From positions 90,915 to 154,914 of the forward strand of contig JANWWF010000001.1 of assembly GCA_025055755.1 (NCBI GenBank): DNA of 64,000 nt. The letters are read 5' to 3'. The notes under the pieces were generated by a model that saw nothing but the letters and a program-made list of their open reading frames with translations, was not told the origin of the DNA and did no database searches. Positions 48,561 through 58,835 of this stretch are shown in pieces. The DNA comes from Candidatus Kapaibacterium sp. (GTDB taxonomy: Bacteria; Bacteroidota; Ignavibacteria; Kapaibacteriales; NICIL-2). The translations under genes were made by a program, and so were the position numbers. How positions within the stretch are numbered: the first letter of the stretch is position 1; each line of letters begins with the position of its first letter.

Positions 48561-49854
48561 GGAACAGGTGCTCAATTGTTGCATTGACATGAGCTCGTAT
48601 CGATTCTATGGGAATTTGTGCAGTAATTTCCTCTGCAAAAGCAGTAAGCAGTAATGCTTCTGCTTCTGCGGGACTTAGTCCTCGAGAGCGGAGATAGAAC
48701 ATTGCCTCTTTGTCTAATCGTCCGACTGTACAACCGTGAGTACAGCGCACATCGTTGGCGAATATTTCCAACTGCGGCTTCGCATTAATCGTTGCTCGAG
48801 GAGATCGAACAATTGAACGATTAGCTTGATAAGCATTCGTTCGTTGTGCATTTGGTCGAACAAAAATTTTCCCATTGAAAACGCCCATTGAGCGCCCATC
48901 GAGGATTGCTTTGTAAAGCTCGTTGCTCGTACACGAGGGAACGCGATGGTCAACCACAGTATGATGGTCAACCAGCATCGTACCATCGGCTATTGTAAGA
49001 CCGTACAGTTCAGCATGAGCCCCTTCCCCTACCAATCGGGCAGCTGGCATATTGCGGATGAAGCCCCCACCAATCGAGACAGTAACCATCTGGAGTCGAG
49101 CATTGGATGCAAGCTCAATTTCGTGTGTTGTGATTGCATGGGAGTTCGCAGTGCCATCCTGCACAATCAAAATCAGCATCTGCGCATTTTCTCCAACCCA
49201 GCACTCAAGGACCTGATTGAGAAGCGCCTCACCATCACCGACTGTTCTTTGCACAAATACCACCGTTGCTGACCCCCCTGGTGCAACTTCGACAAGGTGA
49301 CGCTCATGAGCCATAACATTACCTTGCCGTGTATCAAGGACAGAGGTTATGATGATTGGATCCTTGGGGCTATGTTGGTCAATACGGACTACCACTCCAT
49401 CTTCGAGAAATGCCGTATTCCATGCAACAATTGCATTCCCCTCAGACACTGCAATAGTGCCAAGCCGCTGTACAAGTTGGTTATCACTGCTTGCAACTTC
49501 TTTGAGCGAGAAAATACCTGGCGCTGTAGATGCTACAAGCCTTCCATTGACTACGGGAACAACTGTCCCCCATTGACTAAATTGGGACACAATATGGGAC
49601 GCTACCGACTCATCTACCCATCGGGCGTGTGCAAACTGTTTTGCCAAAAGCGAATAGAGGTTTGTATACTTCCATTCCTCATGACGAACTGTCGGAATAC
49701 CAAGACGCTGTAACTCTTCAATGCCGCGAAGGCGAAGATGCGACAGCTTTCCTTGATTGTGCCCATTGAGACTTTCGATAAAATACCGATGCTCAGCGTA
49801 GATACGCTCGAGGGGTGAGAGATTGCTGCTTGTTTGCTCAAGGGTTGTCATCAT
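48541..49854 (-). CDS. sufD: Fe-S cluster assembly protein SufD
   Basis: SufBD core 'GVFNGKIFVRPNAQRTNAYQANRSIV', 'TINAKPQLEIFANDVRCTHGCTVGRLDKEAMFYLRSRGLSP'. Confidence 0.95.
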   Translation of the reverse strand: MMTTLEQTSSNLSPLERIYAEHRYFIESLNGHNQGKLSHLRLRGIEELQRLGIPTVRHEEWKYTNLYSLLAKQFAHARWVDESVASHIVSQFSQWGTVVPVVNGRLVASTAPGIFSLKEVASSDNQLVQRLGTIAVSEGNAIVAWNTAFLEDGVVVRIDQHSPKDPIIITSVLDTRQGNVMAHERHLVEVAPGGSATVVFVQRTVGDGEALLNQVLECWVGENAQMLILIVQDGTANSHAITTHEIELASNARLQMVTVSIGGGFIRNMPAARLVGEGAHAELYGLTIADGTMLVDHHTVVDHRVPSCTSNELYKAILDGRSMGVFNGKIFVRPNAQRTNAYQANRSIVRSPRATINAKPQLEIFANDVRCTHGCTVGRLDKEAMFYLRSRGLSPAEAEALLLTAFAEEITAQIPIESIRAHVNATIEHLFHADELA

Positions 49855-50627
49855 GCTGTCACCTCCGCGAACTCTTTGACCCAGTCGTACCCTTTAGCTT
49901 CGAGTTCGAGCGCAAGGTCCTTAGTCCCGGACTTGATGATGCGCCCGCGATAGAGTACATGCACAACATCAGGGACAATGTAGTTAAGTAGCCGCTGATA
50001 GTGTGTGATAACTAAAAATGACCGATCCGGTGATCGCAGCGCATTGACGCCATCAGCAACGATACGCAAGGCATCTATATCCAATCCAGAGTCGGTTTCA
50101 TCAAGTATCGCCAGCCGTGGTTCCAGCATAGCGAGCTGGAAAATCTCGTTTCGCTTTTTCTCACCTCCGGAGAAACCTTCGTTGACAGAGCGTGTGAAAA
50201 AGGCAGGATCAATCTTAACGAGGGCAGCACGTTGCTGCATAAGATTCATAAACTCCATTGCATCAAGTGGCTGTAGTCCACGATGCTTACGCAGCTCATT
50301 GAGCGCAGTCTTAAGAAATGTTGCGGTCGAGACACCAGGAATTTCGACGGGATACTGGAACGCAAGGAAAAGTCCTTCACGAGCGCGTTCCTCCGGGTCA
50401 AGCTCGAGCAGATTTTTTCCATCAAAGAGAACTTCTCCATCAGTGACTTCGTAATCCTCGCGGCCAGCAAGAACAGCTGCAAGTGTGCTCTTCCCCGAGC
50501 CATTCGGTCCCATGATCGCATGAACCTCGCCAGGATAAACTACCAGGTCCACGCCCCGCAGTATTTCATTGTCGCCAACACGCGCATGAAGATTTCGAAT
50601 TTCAAGGATAGGAGCTTTCATTGCCAT
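49851..50627 (-). CDS. sufC: Fe-S cluster assembly ATPase SufC
   Basis: 'EVHAIMGPNGSGKSTLAAVLAGREDYEVTDGEVLFDGK', 'GFSGGEKKRNEIFQLAMLEPRLAILDETDSGLDIDALRI'. Confidence 0.96.
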   Translation of the reverse strand: MAMKAPILEIRNLHARVGDNEILRGVDLVVYPGEVHAIMGPNGSGKSTLAAVLAGREDYEVTDGEVLFDGKNLLELDPEERAREGLFLAFQYPVEIPGVSTATFLKTALNELRKHRGLQPLDAMEFMNLMQQRAALVKIDPAFFTRSVNEGFSGGEKKRNEIFQLAMLEPRLAILDETDSGLDIDALRIVADGVNALRSPDRSFLVITHYQRLLNYIVPDVVHVLYRGRIIKSGTKDLALELEAKGYDWVKEFAEVTA

Positions 50628-50643
50628 ACTCTATTGTTCAACA

Positions 50644-52104
50644 TTAACCGACACTACCTTCAAGTGAAATTGCAAGGAGCTTTTGCGCTTCAACGGCAAA
50701 CTCCATTGGCAACTTGCTCAACACCTCTCGAGCGTAGCCATTGATGATAAGAGCAACCGCTGTCTCGGTATCTATGCCGCGCTGATTGCAGTAAAACAGA
50801 ATATCCTCGCCAATTTTAGAAGTTGTTGCCTCATGCTCGACGATTGCGGTGGGATTATTCACTTCGATGTACGGGAATGTGTGTGCACCACATTTGTCGC
50901 CAATCAGCAGCGAATCGCATTGAGAAAAGTTTCGTGCATTCTCAGCTTGTGGGTTAATACGGACAAGCCCACGGTATGAGTTATTGCTGTACCCAGCACT
51001 GATACCTTTGGAAACAATGCGACTTCGCGTATGACGACCAATGTGAATCATTTTCGTTCCTGTATCCGCCTGCTGGCGGTGGTTGGTAACCGCGACCGAA
51101 TAGAATTCACCCACCGAGTTGTCACCTTTAAGAATCACGCTAGGATATTTCCACGTGATGGCAGAACCAGTTTCCACCTGCGTCCATGAAATCTTCGAAT
51201 TTTCGCCTAAGCAGATTCCACGCTTCGTAACGAAGTTGTAGATGCCACCTTTCCCTTCTTTATCTCCAGGATACCAATTTTGAACAGTGGAGTACTTGAT
51301 TTCAGCGTCTTTGAGTGCAATCAGTTCAACAACTGCTGCATGGAGCTGATTTTCATCGCGCATTGGGGCTGTACATCCTTCCAGATAGCTCACGTAGGAG
51401 CCTTCATCGGCAATAATAAGTGTGCGCTCAAACTGCCCTGTGTTCCGTGCGTTGATGCGGAAGTACGTTGAAAGCTCAATTGGACAGCGTACTCCTGGCG
51501 GGACATAGCAAAAAGAGCCATCGGAAAATACCGCCGAGTTAAGCGCCGCAAAAAAGTTATCGTTTGGTGGGACAACCGTTCCAAGATACTTGCGCACAAG
51601 ATCGGGATACTCTCGTATCGCTTCACTCATCGAGCAAAAGATGATTCCCATCGACTTAAGCTTTTCACGGAAAGTTGTTGCGACCGAAACACTGTCAAGT
51701 ACCGCATCGACCGCCACACCAGCCAACATTTCCTGCTCGTGAAGAGGGATGCCAAGCTTTTCGAAGATTCGTCGCAGTTCTGGATCTACTTCATCCATCG
51801 AACGTGGCTGTTTTGAGCGCTTGGGGGCTGCGTAGTAGCTTATTGCTTGATAGTCAATCGGCGGATAGTGAACGTTTGCCCAATGAGGCTCTTTCATTTG
51901 TTGCCAGTAGCGGAATGCCTGCAGCCGCCATTGTAACATCCACTCTGGCTCTCCCTTCTTTTCCGAAATTAAGCGAATGATATTCTCGTTTAGCCCTGGA
52001 GGGACTATCTCCTCTTCAATCGCTGATTCGAAACCATACTTGTACTGGTAGTCTTCGGATGTCAGTTGCTCAAGAACATCAACTTGCTCGATCTGCTCGC
52101 TCAT
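50644..52104 (-). CDS. sufB: Fe-S cluster assembly protein SufB
   Basis: '[47 protein letters not shown]', '[51 protein letters not shown]'. Confidence 0.97.
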   Translation of the reverse strand: MSEQIEQVDVLEQLTSEDYQYKYGFESAIEEEIVPPGLNENIIRLISEKKGEPEWMLQWRLQAFRYWQQMKEPHWANVHYPPIDYQAISYYAAPKRSKQPRSMDEVDPELRRIFEKLGIPLHEQEMLAGVAVDAVLDSVSVATTFREKLKSMGIIFCSMSEAIREYPDLVRKYLGTVVPPNDNFFAALNSAVFSDGSFCYVPPGVRCPIELSTYFRINARNTGQFERTLIIADEGSYVSYLEGCTAPMRDENQLHAAVVELIALKDAEIKYSTVQNWYPGDKEGKGGIYNFVTKRGICLGENSKISWTQVETGSAITWKYPSVILKGDNSVGEFYSVAVTNHRQQADTGTKMIHIGRHTRSRIVSKGISAGYSNNSYRGLVRINPQAENARNFSQCDSLLIGDKCGAHTFPYIEVNNPTAIVEHEATTSKIGEDILFYCNQRGIDTETAVALIINGYAREVLSKLPMEFAVEAQKLLAISLEGSVG

Positions 52105-52236
52105 AGAAAGTCCCGAATAAATCCGACAAATATGTTCGGTTTTCGAAGACGAAAACGCAGAAACGCTCGTGTAAAGTTCCGTATTTGGAAGATTGTGTCG
52201 GATATTTGTAAATCAGCAACAAGTAATAGGTTGCCA

Positions 52237-52965
52237 ATGGCAGAGCTCGCCGTCAATGTAGATCATATCGCCACAATCCGAGAAGCACGTGGTGGGATAG
52301 AGCCTGATCCTGTGGCAGGTGCCGTCATTGCAGAACTGGCTGGCGCAGTTGGGATTGTTTGTCATCTTCGGGAAGACCGTCGTCATATCAACGACCGCGA
52401 CCTGCGATTGCTCCGCGAGGTGGTTAAAACAAAGCTCGACCTGGAAATGGCAGCAACTCCGGAAATTATAAGGATCGCCCTTGATACACTTCCCGATTTA
52501 GTAACAATTGTACCCGAACGCCGCGAAGAACTGACAACGGAAGGTGGGCTCGATGTTGCAGCTCGGGTCGAATTTTATGCAGATCTTGTCGAGCAAATGC
52601 ATGAAAAGGATATCGAGGTAAGCTTCTTTATTGAACCTGACCACCGGCAAATTGATGCTGCGCTTCAAGCAGGAGCTGACATCGTTGAGCTTCATACAGG
52701 TCATTATGCAAATGCACGAACCCCTCATGAAGTGCGCTACGAATTAGAAAAACTTGCCACTGCTGCATCGTATGCACACACCAATGGTTTACGTGTAACA
52801 GCAGGACACGGATTGAATTACATCAATGTTACACCCATTGTGCGAATACCTCAAATAGTTGAGGTCAGCATCGGACATGCAATCATTGCCCGAGCAGTTT
52901 TTGTTGGACTTGATCGCGCTGTGCGCGAAATGTGTGCCCTTGTTCGTCATGGCACCACATCGTAA
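52237..52965 (+). CDS. pdxJ: Pyridoxine 5'-phosphate synthase
   Basis: '[29 protein letters not shown]', '[14 protein letters not shown]', 'GHGLNYINV'; start ATG 52237 rather than ORF-track 52066. Confidence 0.95.
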   Translation: MAELAVNVDHIATIREARGGIEPDPVAGAVIAELAGAVGIVCHLREDRRHINDRDLRLLREVVKTKLDLEMAATPEIIRIALDTLPDLVTIVPERREELTTEGGLDVAARVEFYADLVEQMHEKDIEVSFFIEPDHRQIDAALQAGADIVELHTGHYANARTPHEVRYELEKLATAASYAHTNGLRVTAGHGLNYINVTPIVRIPQIVEVSIGHAIIARAVFVGLDRAVREMCALVRHGTTS

Positions 52966-53001
52966 CAGCTTATTGAATGTTCCACCAGTCATTTTCGAGA
53001 T

Positions 53002-54891
53002 ATGCAAGTACGAAATGCTGTCTTTTTCTTGTTTACTGCAGTTGCTATCGCTTATGCTCAAGACACACCTGCTGCCCGTATAGGGCTTCACACCGGACTC
53101 AACGCGAACCTTCATAATCCCAATTTTCCACAAAATCCTGCACCCACTGTTCCAGTTTACGGCACAAGCGCCACCAGCATAACTGGTGCTCTCGGTTTGA
53201 TGGGACATATACCGCTGTCAACGAACCTTGCTCTTGGGATACGTGCGGCGTACACCTCGCTTGGGAATGCGGAGTTAGCAGCGTCGAATGTACAGGATCA
53301 ACGTTTACTCCCATCACTTCCCCATTTGGAGCTATTGCCGACAATAGGTATTCGGAACTTGATTATTTCACCAGCGTTTTGGCTTTGGGGAGGGGTCGAA
53401 ATAGGAATTCCTCTGTCGCCAACATACTCGGTTGACTCAGCCGGTATTACCACCTCGGAAAATGCCGCCCTCCCAGACCCGCAAACCCGCATTGCCCTTG
53501 CAGTGGGCGGTGCATATGACATCCCGATTAGTTCGCAATGGATACTCCAGCCTGAGTTGAGTGTTCGCTTTCCCTTCACAAAAGTTTCCTCGAACGGAGC
53601 ATTTGACACGTGGACAATTCCCCAGCTGCGAATAGGATTAAACCTCTTCTACAGCTTCCAAAAGGAACAACAGGATACCACCCTACGCGCTCCCGCTGAA
53701 CCCTTCGTCCGTGCTCGTGTTGCACGTATCATCAGTATTAGTCCAAGCGGGGACACTACACCTGTTCGTGCTGTTAAAGTCGAAGATGTTCAGTACACCG
53801 AGTATTTCCCTCTAGTGCCGTACGTGTTTTTCCCACAGAACTCAGATAAGCCCGCTTCAAAGTATGCTGCATTACAGTTACGCGAGACAGGAGAGACCGC
53901 TCCAGAGGATACCCTCAAAGATGCCCTCAGCATCAATAACTATATCCTATCGCTTATCTGCCGCCGGATGAAGCAATACCCTACCGCAAGACTAACAATT
54001 ATTGGCACAAATGATGGACGCGGTGAGCTACGGAATCGGTCGCTGTCCCTTCAGCGTGCCCAGACAATTCGCTCAGAGCTTATGCAGTGCGGTATAGATT
54101 CAACACGCCTTAGAGTCGAGGCACGAGATTTGCCCGAAAAACCGTCTGCTCCGAATGATCCAGATGGCATCGTAGAAAACCGTCGTGTCGAATTTCGTGC
54201 GACTACACCAGAGATTCTTGAACCATTCCAATCCCGCATTGGAATTGAACGCTTAGCCACACCAGATGCGGTTATTTTTATCCCTGAAGTTGCATCCTCC
54301 GACCCAATTAAATCGTGGGAGTTGACCCTCACTCAAGCAGGACGAACGCTTCGGACTCTACGCGGTGAAGGTACCCCTCGTCCCATTACCTGGTCAATAC
54401 GTCCAAGCGAGCTCTCTGCACAACAGGTTCCGATTGATTATGTCTTCCGTGCTGAATCTGTCCTTGGTGTCAGCTCAGAAAGTAGCGGTTCGATTCCTGT
54501 AGATTACGTCAGTAGCACACGTCGATTGCAAGAACGTGCTGGCAATAAAACAGTCGACAAGTTTAGCCTCATACTCTTCGATTTCGACAGCGACGTTATC
54601 ACACCTGACAATCAGCGAATCCTTGATCTGAAGATTGTCCCCTCCATCAAACCAGGTTCTTTGGTGAAAATCTATGGCTACACTGATCGCATAGGAGATA
54701 CGCGCTACAATCTCGACCTATCCCGTCGCCGTGCACAATCGGTTATGAACTATCTCAGAGCAAAGCGTCCGGACGCCCGTTATGAAACCGCAGGATTTGG
54801 TGAAAGCGTTGAGCGCTTCGATAACGATGATCCTACAGGCCGCCAGCTCAGTCGAACTGTCCAAATCATTATCGAAACAGTGACGCAGTAG
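53002..54891 (+). CDS. Outer membrane beta-barrel protein with two OmpA-like peptidoglycan-binding domains
   Basis: C-terminal 'ILFDFDSDVITPDNQRIL..IYGYTDRIGDTRYNLDLSRRRAQSVMNYL'; internal second domain 'ARLTIIGTNDGRGELRNRSLSLQRAQTIRSELMQCGID..NPDG-like..ENRRVEF'. Confidence 0.88.
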   Translation: MQVRNAVFFLFTAVAIAYAQDTPAARIGLHTGLNANLHNPNFPQNPAPTVPVYGTSATSITGALGLMGHIPLSTNLALGIRAAYTSLGNAELAASNVQDQRLLPSLPHLELLPTIGIRNLIISPAFWLWGGVEIGIPLSPTYSVDSAGITTSENAALPDPQTRIALAVGGAYDIPISSQWILQPELSVRFPFTKVSSNGAFDTWTIPQLRIGLNLFYSFQKEQQDTTLRAPAEPFVRARVARIISISPSGDTTPVRAVKVEDVQYTEYFPLVPYVFFPQNSDKPASKYAALQLRETGETAPEDTLKDALSINNYILSLICRRMKQYPTARLTIIGTNDGRGELRNRSLSLQRAQTIRSELMQCGIDSTRLRVEARDLPEKPSAPNDPDGIVENRRVEFRATTPEILEPFQSRIGIERLATPDAVIFIPEVASSDPIKSWELTLTQAGRTLRTLRGEGTPRPITWSIRPSELSAQQVPIDYVFRAESVLGVSSESSGSIPVDYVSSTRRLQERAGNKTVDKFSLILFDFDSDVITPDNQRILDLKIVPSIKPGSLVKIYGYTDRIGDTRYNLDLSRRRAQSVMNYLRAKRPDARYETAGFGESVERFDNDDPTGRQLSRTVQIIIETVTQ

Positions 54892-54956
54892 GGGAACGTA
54901 ATCCCCCATGCAAGCGTTAAACAATTACTACAATCTTGTTAACCGACTGTTAACCG

Positions 54957-56903
54957 ATGACGCCGTATAAATATCTACACGCTATAAACAGCCCCGAAGA
55001 CCTGCGACGTCTGCCCGAGGCGGCGCTTCGTGATGTTGCCGCGGAGGTTCGAGAGTATCTTATCGACGTTATCACCCAGGTCGGCGGACACTTTGGTGCT
55101 GGATTAGGCGTTGTCGAACTAACAGTTGCCCTGCACTACGTGTTCGATACCCCGCGCGATCGCATCATTTTTGATACAGGTCATCAAGGCTATCCACATA
55201 AAATCCTTACAGGGCGCCGAGACCTTCTCCCAACCATTCGTCAGCTTGGTGGCATCTCTGGTTTTCTCCGACGAAGCGAAAGTCCATATGATGTTTTTGG
55301 TGCAGGACATGCCTCCACAAGCATTAGCGCTGCACTTGGGATTGCTATCGCTCGCGATTTGAAAGGTGAAAACTTCAAGGTCGTTGCCGTCATCGGAGAT
55401 GGTGCAATGACCTGTGGTTTGGCATATGAAGCGATGAACAACTGCGGAGTACAAAAGCGTGACATCATTGTTGTCCTTAACGACAACAACATGTCAATTG
55501 CCCCGAATGTATGGGCAGTTTCTAATTACTTCACGGAAGTTTTCACTACTCCACTCGCAATAAAACTTCGGGAACATTTTAAACAGCTTGCAACACAAGC
55601 TGGACCAATAGGAGATCGCATCCGCTTTCTTGCAGGACGTATCGAGGATGGCTTCAAAGCAGTCTTAACACCTGGAATGCTTTTTGAGTCGCTTGGCTTT
55701 AAGTACTTCGGACCCATCAACGGGCATAACATCGCTCAGCTGGTGCGGATTCTTCGGCACATTAAGGATATTCGTGGTCCTATACTTCTGCATGTACGAA
55801 CTCAAAAAGGTAAAGGCTATAAGCCTGCCGAACAGGATAAACAATTTCTTCATGCAATTGGGAAAATCGATAAGATTACCGGTAAGTCGATCGTATCACC
55901 ATCGGCAGCCCCAGCTCCTCCACCCTATCAAAAAGTGTTCGGTGAAGCACTCAAAGAAATCATGCGACAGAATCCACGGGTAGTTGGCATTACTGCTGCA
56001 ATGCCCGATGGCACCGGTCTTGACATAGTTCAAAAGGAATTCCCTGATCGCGTCTTTGATGTCGGTATAGCCGAAGGTCATGCAGTCACGAGCGCTGCTG
56101 GAATGGCCACAGAGGGTATCATTCCCGTATGCGCGATTTATTCAACATTTCTTCAACGCGCGTTTGATATGATCGTGCACGACGTCGCGCTTCAAAAGCT
56201 CCATGTGGTCTTTGCGTTGGATCGAGCTGGTGTTGTCGGTGCTGATGGTCCTACACATCATGGCGTTCTCGATCTGGCATATATGCGCATTATCCCAGGG
56301 GCAGTCGTGTTAGTACCGAAAGACGAACAGGAACTTCGCGATATGCTCTATTCAGCGATTTACGCTTATACAAACGGGCCAGTTTCGCTTCGCTATCCTC
56401 GCGGCAATGGAGTAGGAGTACAACTACGCCCAATGCAGGTCTTACCGCTGGGCAAAGGCGAATTGCTCCGCGATGGGAGCGATGTTGCACTCGTATGTGT
56501 TGGTCCAGTAGTGTATCGAGCACTCCGCGCGGCTGAAATACTCGAGCAACACTACGGAATTAAAGCAGCGGTGGTAAACGCACGCTTTGTTAAACCTCTC
56601 GATGAAGAACTACTTTGCAGTATTGCGGAGAAAACTCGCCATGTTATTACTATCGAGGACGGACAAGCTCATGGTGGATTCGGATCCGCTGTTGCAGAGC
56701 TCTACGCCGAAAAGCAGCTAACGAATATCCGCCTTAAGATTCATGGCATAGGTGATCACTTTGTCGAGCATGGTACTCAAGAGCAGCTCTATCAGCTTCT
56801 GAAGCTCGACTCTGAGGGAATTGTCCAGATTACGATGGATTTCTTGTCAAGTGCGCATCTTGCCAACATGTCGCGTGAATTATCTCCGCAAAGCTGCCGG
56901 TAG
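54957..56903 (+). CDS. dxs: 1-deoxy-D-xylulose-5-phosphate synthase
   Basis: 'HYVFDTPRDRIIFDTGHQGYPHKILTGRRD', 'VIGDGAMTCGLAYEAMNN', 'DRAGVVGADGPTHHGVLDLAYMR'. Confidence 0.96.
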   Translation: MTPYKYLHAINSPEDLRRLPEAALRDVAAEVREYLIDVITQVGGHFGAGLGVVELTVALHYVFDTPRDRIIFDTGHQGYPHKILTGRRDLLPTIRQLGGISGFLRRSESPYDVFGAGHASTSISAALGIAIARDLKGENFKVVAVIGDGAMTCGLAYEAMNNCGVQKRDIIVVLNDNNMSIAPNVWAVSNYFTEVFTTPLAIKLREHFKQLATQAGPIGDRIRFLAGRIEDGFKAVLTPGMLFESLGFKYFGPINGHNIAQLVRILRHIKDIRGPILLHVRTQKGKGYKPAEQDKQFLHAIGKIDKITGKSIVSPSAAPAPPPYQKVFGEALKEIMRQNPRVVGITAAMPDGTGLDIVQKEFPDRVFDVGIAEGHAVTSAAGMATEGIIPVCAIYSTFLQRAFDMIVHDVALQKLHVVFALDRAGVVGADGPTHHGVLDLAYMRIIPGAVVLVPKDEQELRDMLYSAIYAYTNGPVSLRYPRGNGVGVQLRPMQVLPLGKGELLRDGSDVALVCVGPVVYRALRAAEILEQHYGIKAAVVNARFVKPLDEELLCSIAEKTRHVITIEDGQAHGGFGSAVAELYAEKQLTNIRLKIHGIGDHFVEHGTQEQLYQLLKLDSEGIVQITMDFLSSAHLANMSRELSPQSCR

Positions 56904-56927
56904 TACCGTATTTTCGCAGCATGCAAC

Positions 56928-56999
56928 GACCCCGTAGCTCAGTGGTAGAGCATCTGACTTTTAATCAGAGGGCCGCAGGTTCGATCCCTGCCGGGGTCA
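56928..56999 (+). tRNA. tRNA-Lys(TTT)
   Basis: 72-nt cloverleaf: GACCCCG/CGGGGTC acceptor, GCTC/GAGC D arm, TCTGA-CTTTTAA-TCAGA anticodon arm (TTT), GCAGG-TTCGATC-CCTGC T arm; CCA not encoded. Confidence 0.97.
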
Positions 57000-57017
57000 C
57001 TCTTACGGGCTACATCC

Positions 57018-58835
57018 TTGATCACGGATCGAACGGTGACAACGCCCGACTCATTACCACCCAAAACTGATTGGCACATCCTTCTCCGTCTGCTTGCGTA
57101 CATTAAGCCTTACCGACGTTATCTCGCAGGAGCGATTGTCATTACGGTAGTTGTATCTGCGCTGGGTCCACTGCGTCCCTGGCTATTCCGCCACGCCATC
57201 GACACCGCAATAGCTACCGGCATAAATCTTAGCTTGCTGTGGTGGGGATTAATCATTGGGGGAACTCTTCTGGCACATGCTAGTTTGATGGTTGCCCAAA
57301 GTTATGTGCTCCAATGGATCGGACAGCAAACACTCCACGACATCCGGCGCCAGGTTTTTGACCATGTTCTCCATCTCCCTTTTCGCGTGCTGGACACGAC
57401 ACCTGTCGGTCGCTTAGTAACACGTGCAACAAATGACGTTGAAGCACTCAACGAGCTATTTTCCTCTGGGGTGGTGATGTTTATCTCCGACATACTTGTA
57501 CTGATATGGCTTCTTGTATTCATGTTTCTCACCGATGTACAGCTTACTCTTTATGCGCTTGCTGTTATTCCCTTGCTTATTATCGCAGCCGTCATTTTTC
57601 GTACAAAGGTGCGTGCTGCATACGACGCAATTCGCGTTCAAGTAGCACGAATGAACGCATTCCTCAATGAATACCTCCAAGGAATCAGCACCATACACCT
57701 ATTCAATTATTTCCACCCTCAAGCCGAACGCTTCGATGCAATCAATAGAGAACATGCTCGCCTTCAGCTGCGGACGATAACGTATTACGCAGTATTTTTC
57801 CCCGTGGTTGAGCTTCTTTCAGTACTTGCTCTTTGCTTAGTTCTTGTCGCAGCGTTCGATCGAACCATCGGGGGCACGATTAGTATGGGGACCTTAGTAT
57901 CGTTCATGATGTACGGCGAAATGTTTTTCCGTCCAATACGTGATTTAACAGAAAAATACAACATTCTTCAGACTGCTACCACAGCATCTTCTCGGATTTT
58001 CGCTCTTCTTGACCAAGCACAAGAATCCGTGTCCGACTCTGGGGCAACCACTCCAGCCACACCAATCACCCGAAGCGTTGTGTTCTACAAGGTCAGTTTC
58101 AGCTATGACGGCATTACTCCTGTGCTGTGCGACCTTTCCTTTGAAATTCCTGCTGGGTCTATGGTCGGAATCGTTGGGGCGACAGGCTCCGGCAAAAGCA
58201 CGATCGCAAGTCTTTTGCTGAAATTCTATGAGCCACAGAAAGGATCAATCCTAATCGATGGGGTCGAGCTCCGACGGATTGAGACCTACGCACACCGCCA
58301 ACGCTGTGGGATTGTGTTGCAGGAAGCATTTCTATTTTCCCGACCGGTGCAGGATAACATTGTCCTTGGCAGAGCTGTGTCATCCCAGCATCTTTGGGAG
58401 CGTTTGTACCAATCTCATCCAGAGCTTGTGCAGCGCCTCCGTCATCTGCAAGACATTAGTGAACGCGGTGGCTCTCTCTCCAGTGGAGAGAAGCAGATCA
58501 TCGCATTACTCCGAGCGATAGTGGGGAATCCCGATCTTCTCATCCTCGACGAGGCAACAGCACACGTTGATTCCTACACCGAACAGGTGCTCATGGACAT
58601 CATCGCGGATCTCCGTGGCAGGATGACGATTGTCGCTATTGCACATCGCCTTGCAACTATCAAGGACGCAGACAATATCATTGTACTCCATAATGGACGG
58701 ATTGTTGAGCAGGGAACGCATTCAAAGCTTTTAGAACAGAACGGCTACTATGCACACCTTTACCGCGTCCAGCAATTAGAAGCAGCAACGTTCGCGCCCA
58801 CAACTACATCACTCCCTACCGTAGCGAAAGCATAA
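57018..58835 (+). CDS. ABC transporter ATP-binding/permease protein (MsbA/MDR type)
   Basis: ABC_membrane domain, Walker A 'GATGSGKSTIASLL', signature 'LSSGEKQII', Walker B 'LLILDEATAHVD'; start TTG 57018 or nearby GTG. Confidence 0.93.
   Translation: MITDRTVTTPDSLPPKTDWHILLRLLAYIKPYRRYLAGAIVITVVVSALGPLRPWLFRHAIDTAIATGINLSLLWWGLIIGGTLLAHASLMVAQSYVLQWIGQQTLHDIRRQVFDHVLHLPFRVLDTTPVGRLVTRATNDVEALNELFSSGVVMFISDILVLIWLLVFMFLTDVQLTLYALAVIPLLIIAAVIFRTKVRAAYDAIRVQVARMNAFLNEYLQGISTIHLFNYFHPQAERFDAINREHARLQLRTITYYAVFFPVVELLSVLALCLVLVAAFDRTIGGTISMGTLVSFMMYGEMFFRPIRDLTEKYNILQTATTASSRIFALLDQAQESVSDSGATTPATPITRSVVFYKVSFSYDGITPVLCDLSFEIPAGSMVGIVGATGSGKSTIASLLLKFYEPQKGSILIDGVELRRIETYAHRQRCGIVLQEAFLFSRPVQDNIVLGRAVSSQHLWERLYQSHPELVQRLRHLQDISERGGSLSSGEKQIIALLRAIVGNPDLLILDEATAHVDSYTEQVLMDIIADLRGRMTIVAIAHRLATIKDADNIIVLHNGRIVEQGTHSKLLEQNGYYAHLYRVQQLEAATFAPTTTSLPTVAKA

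Noticed and set aside
52066-52236. N-terminal extension of pdxJ overlapping sufB start
   Set aside because: Conserved PdxJ N-terminus ([15 protein letters not shown]) begins at 52237; the extension is antisense to sufB and its leader.
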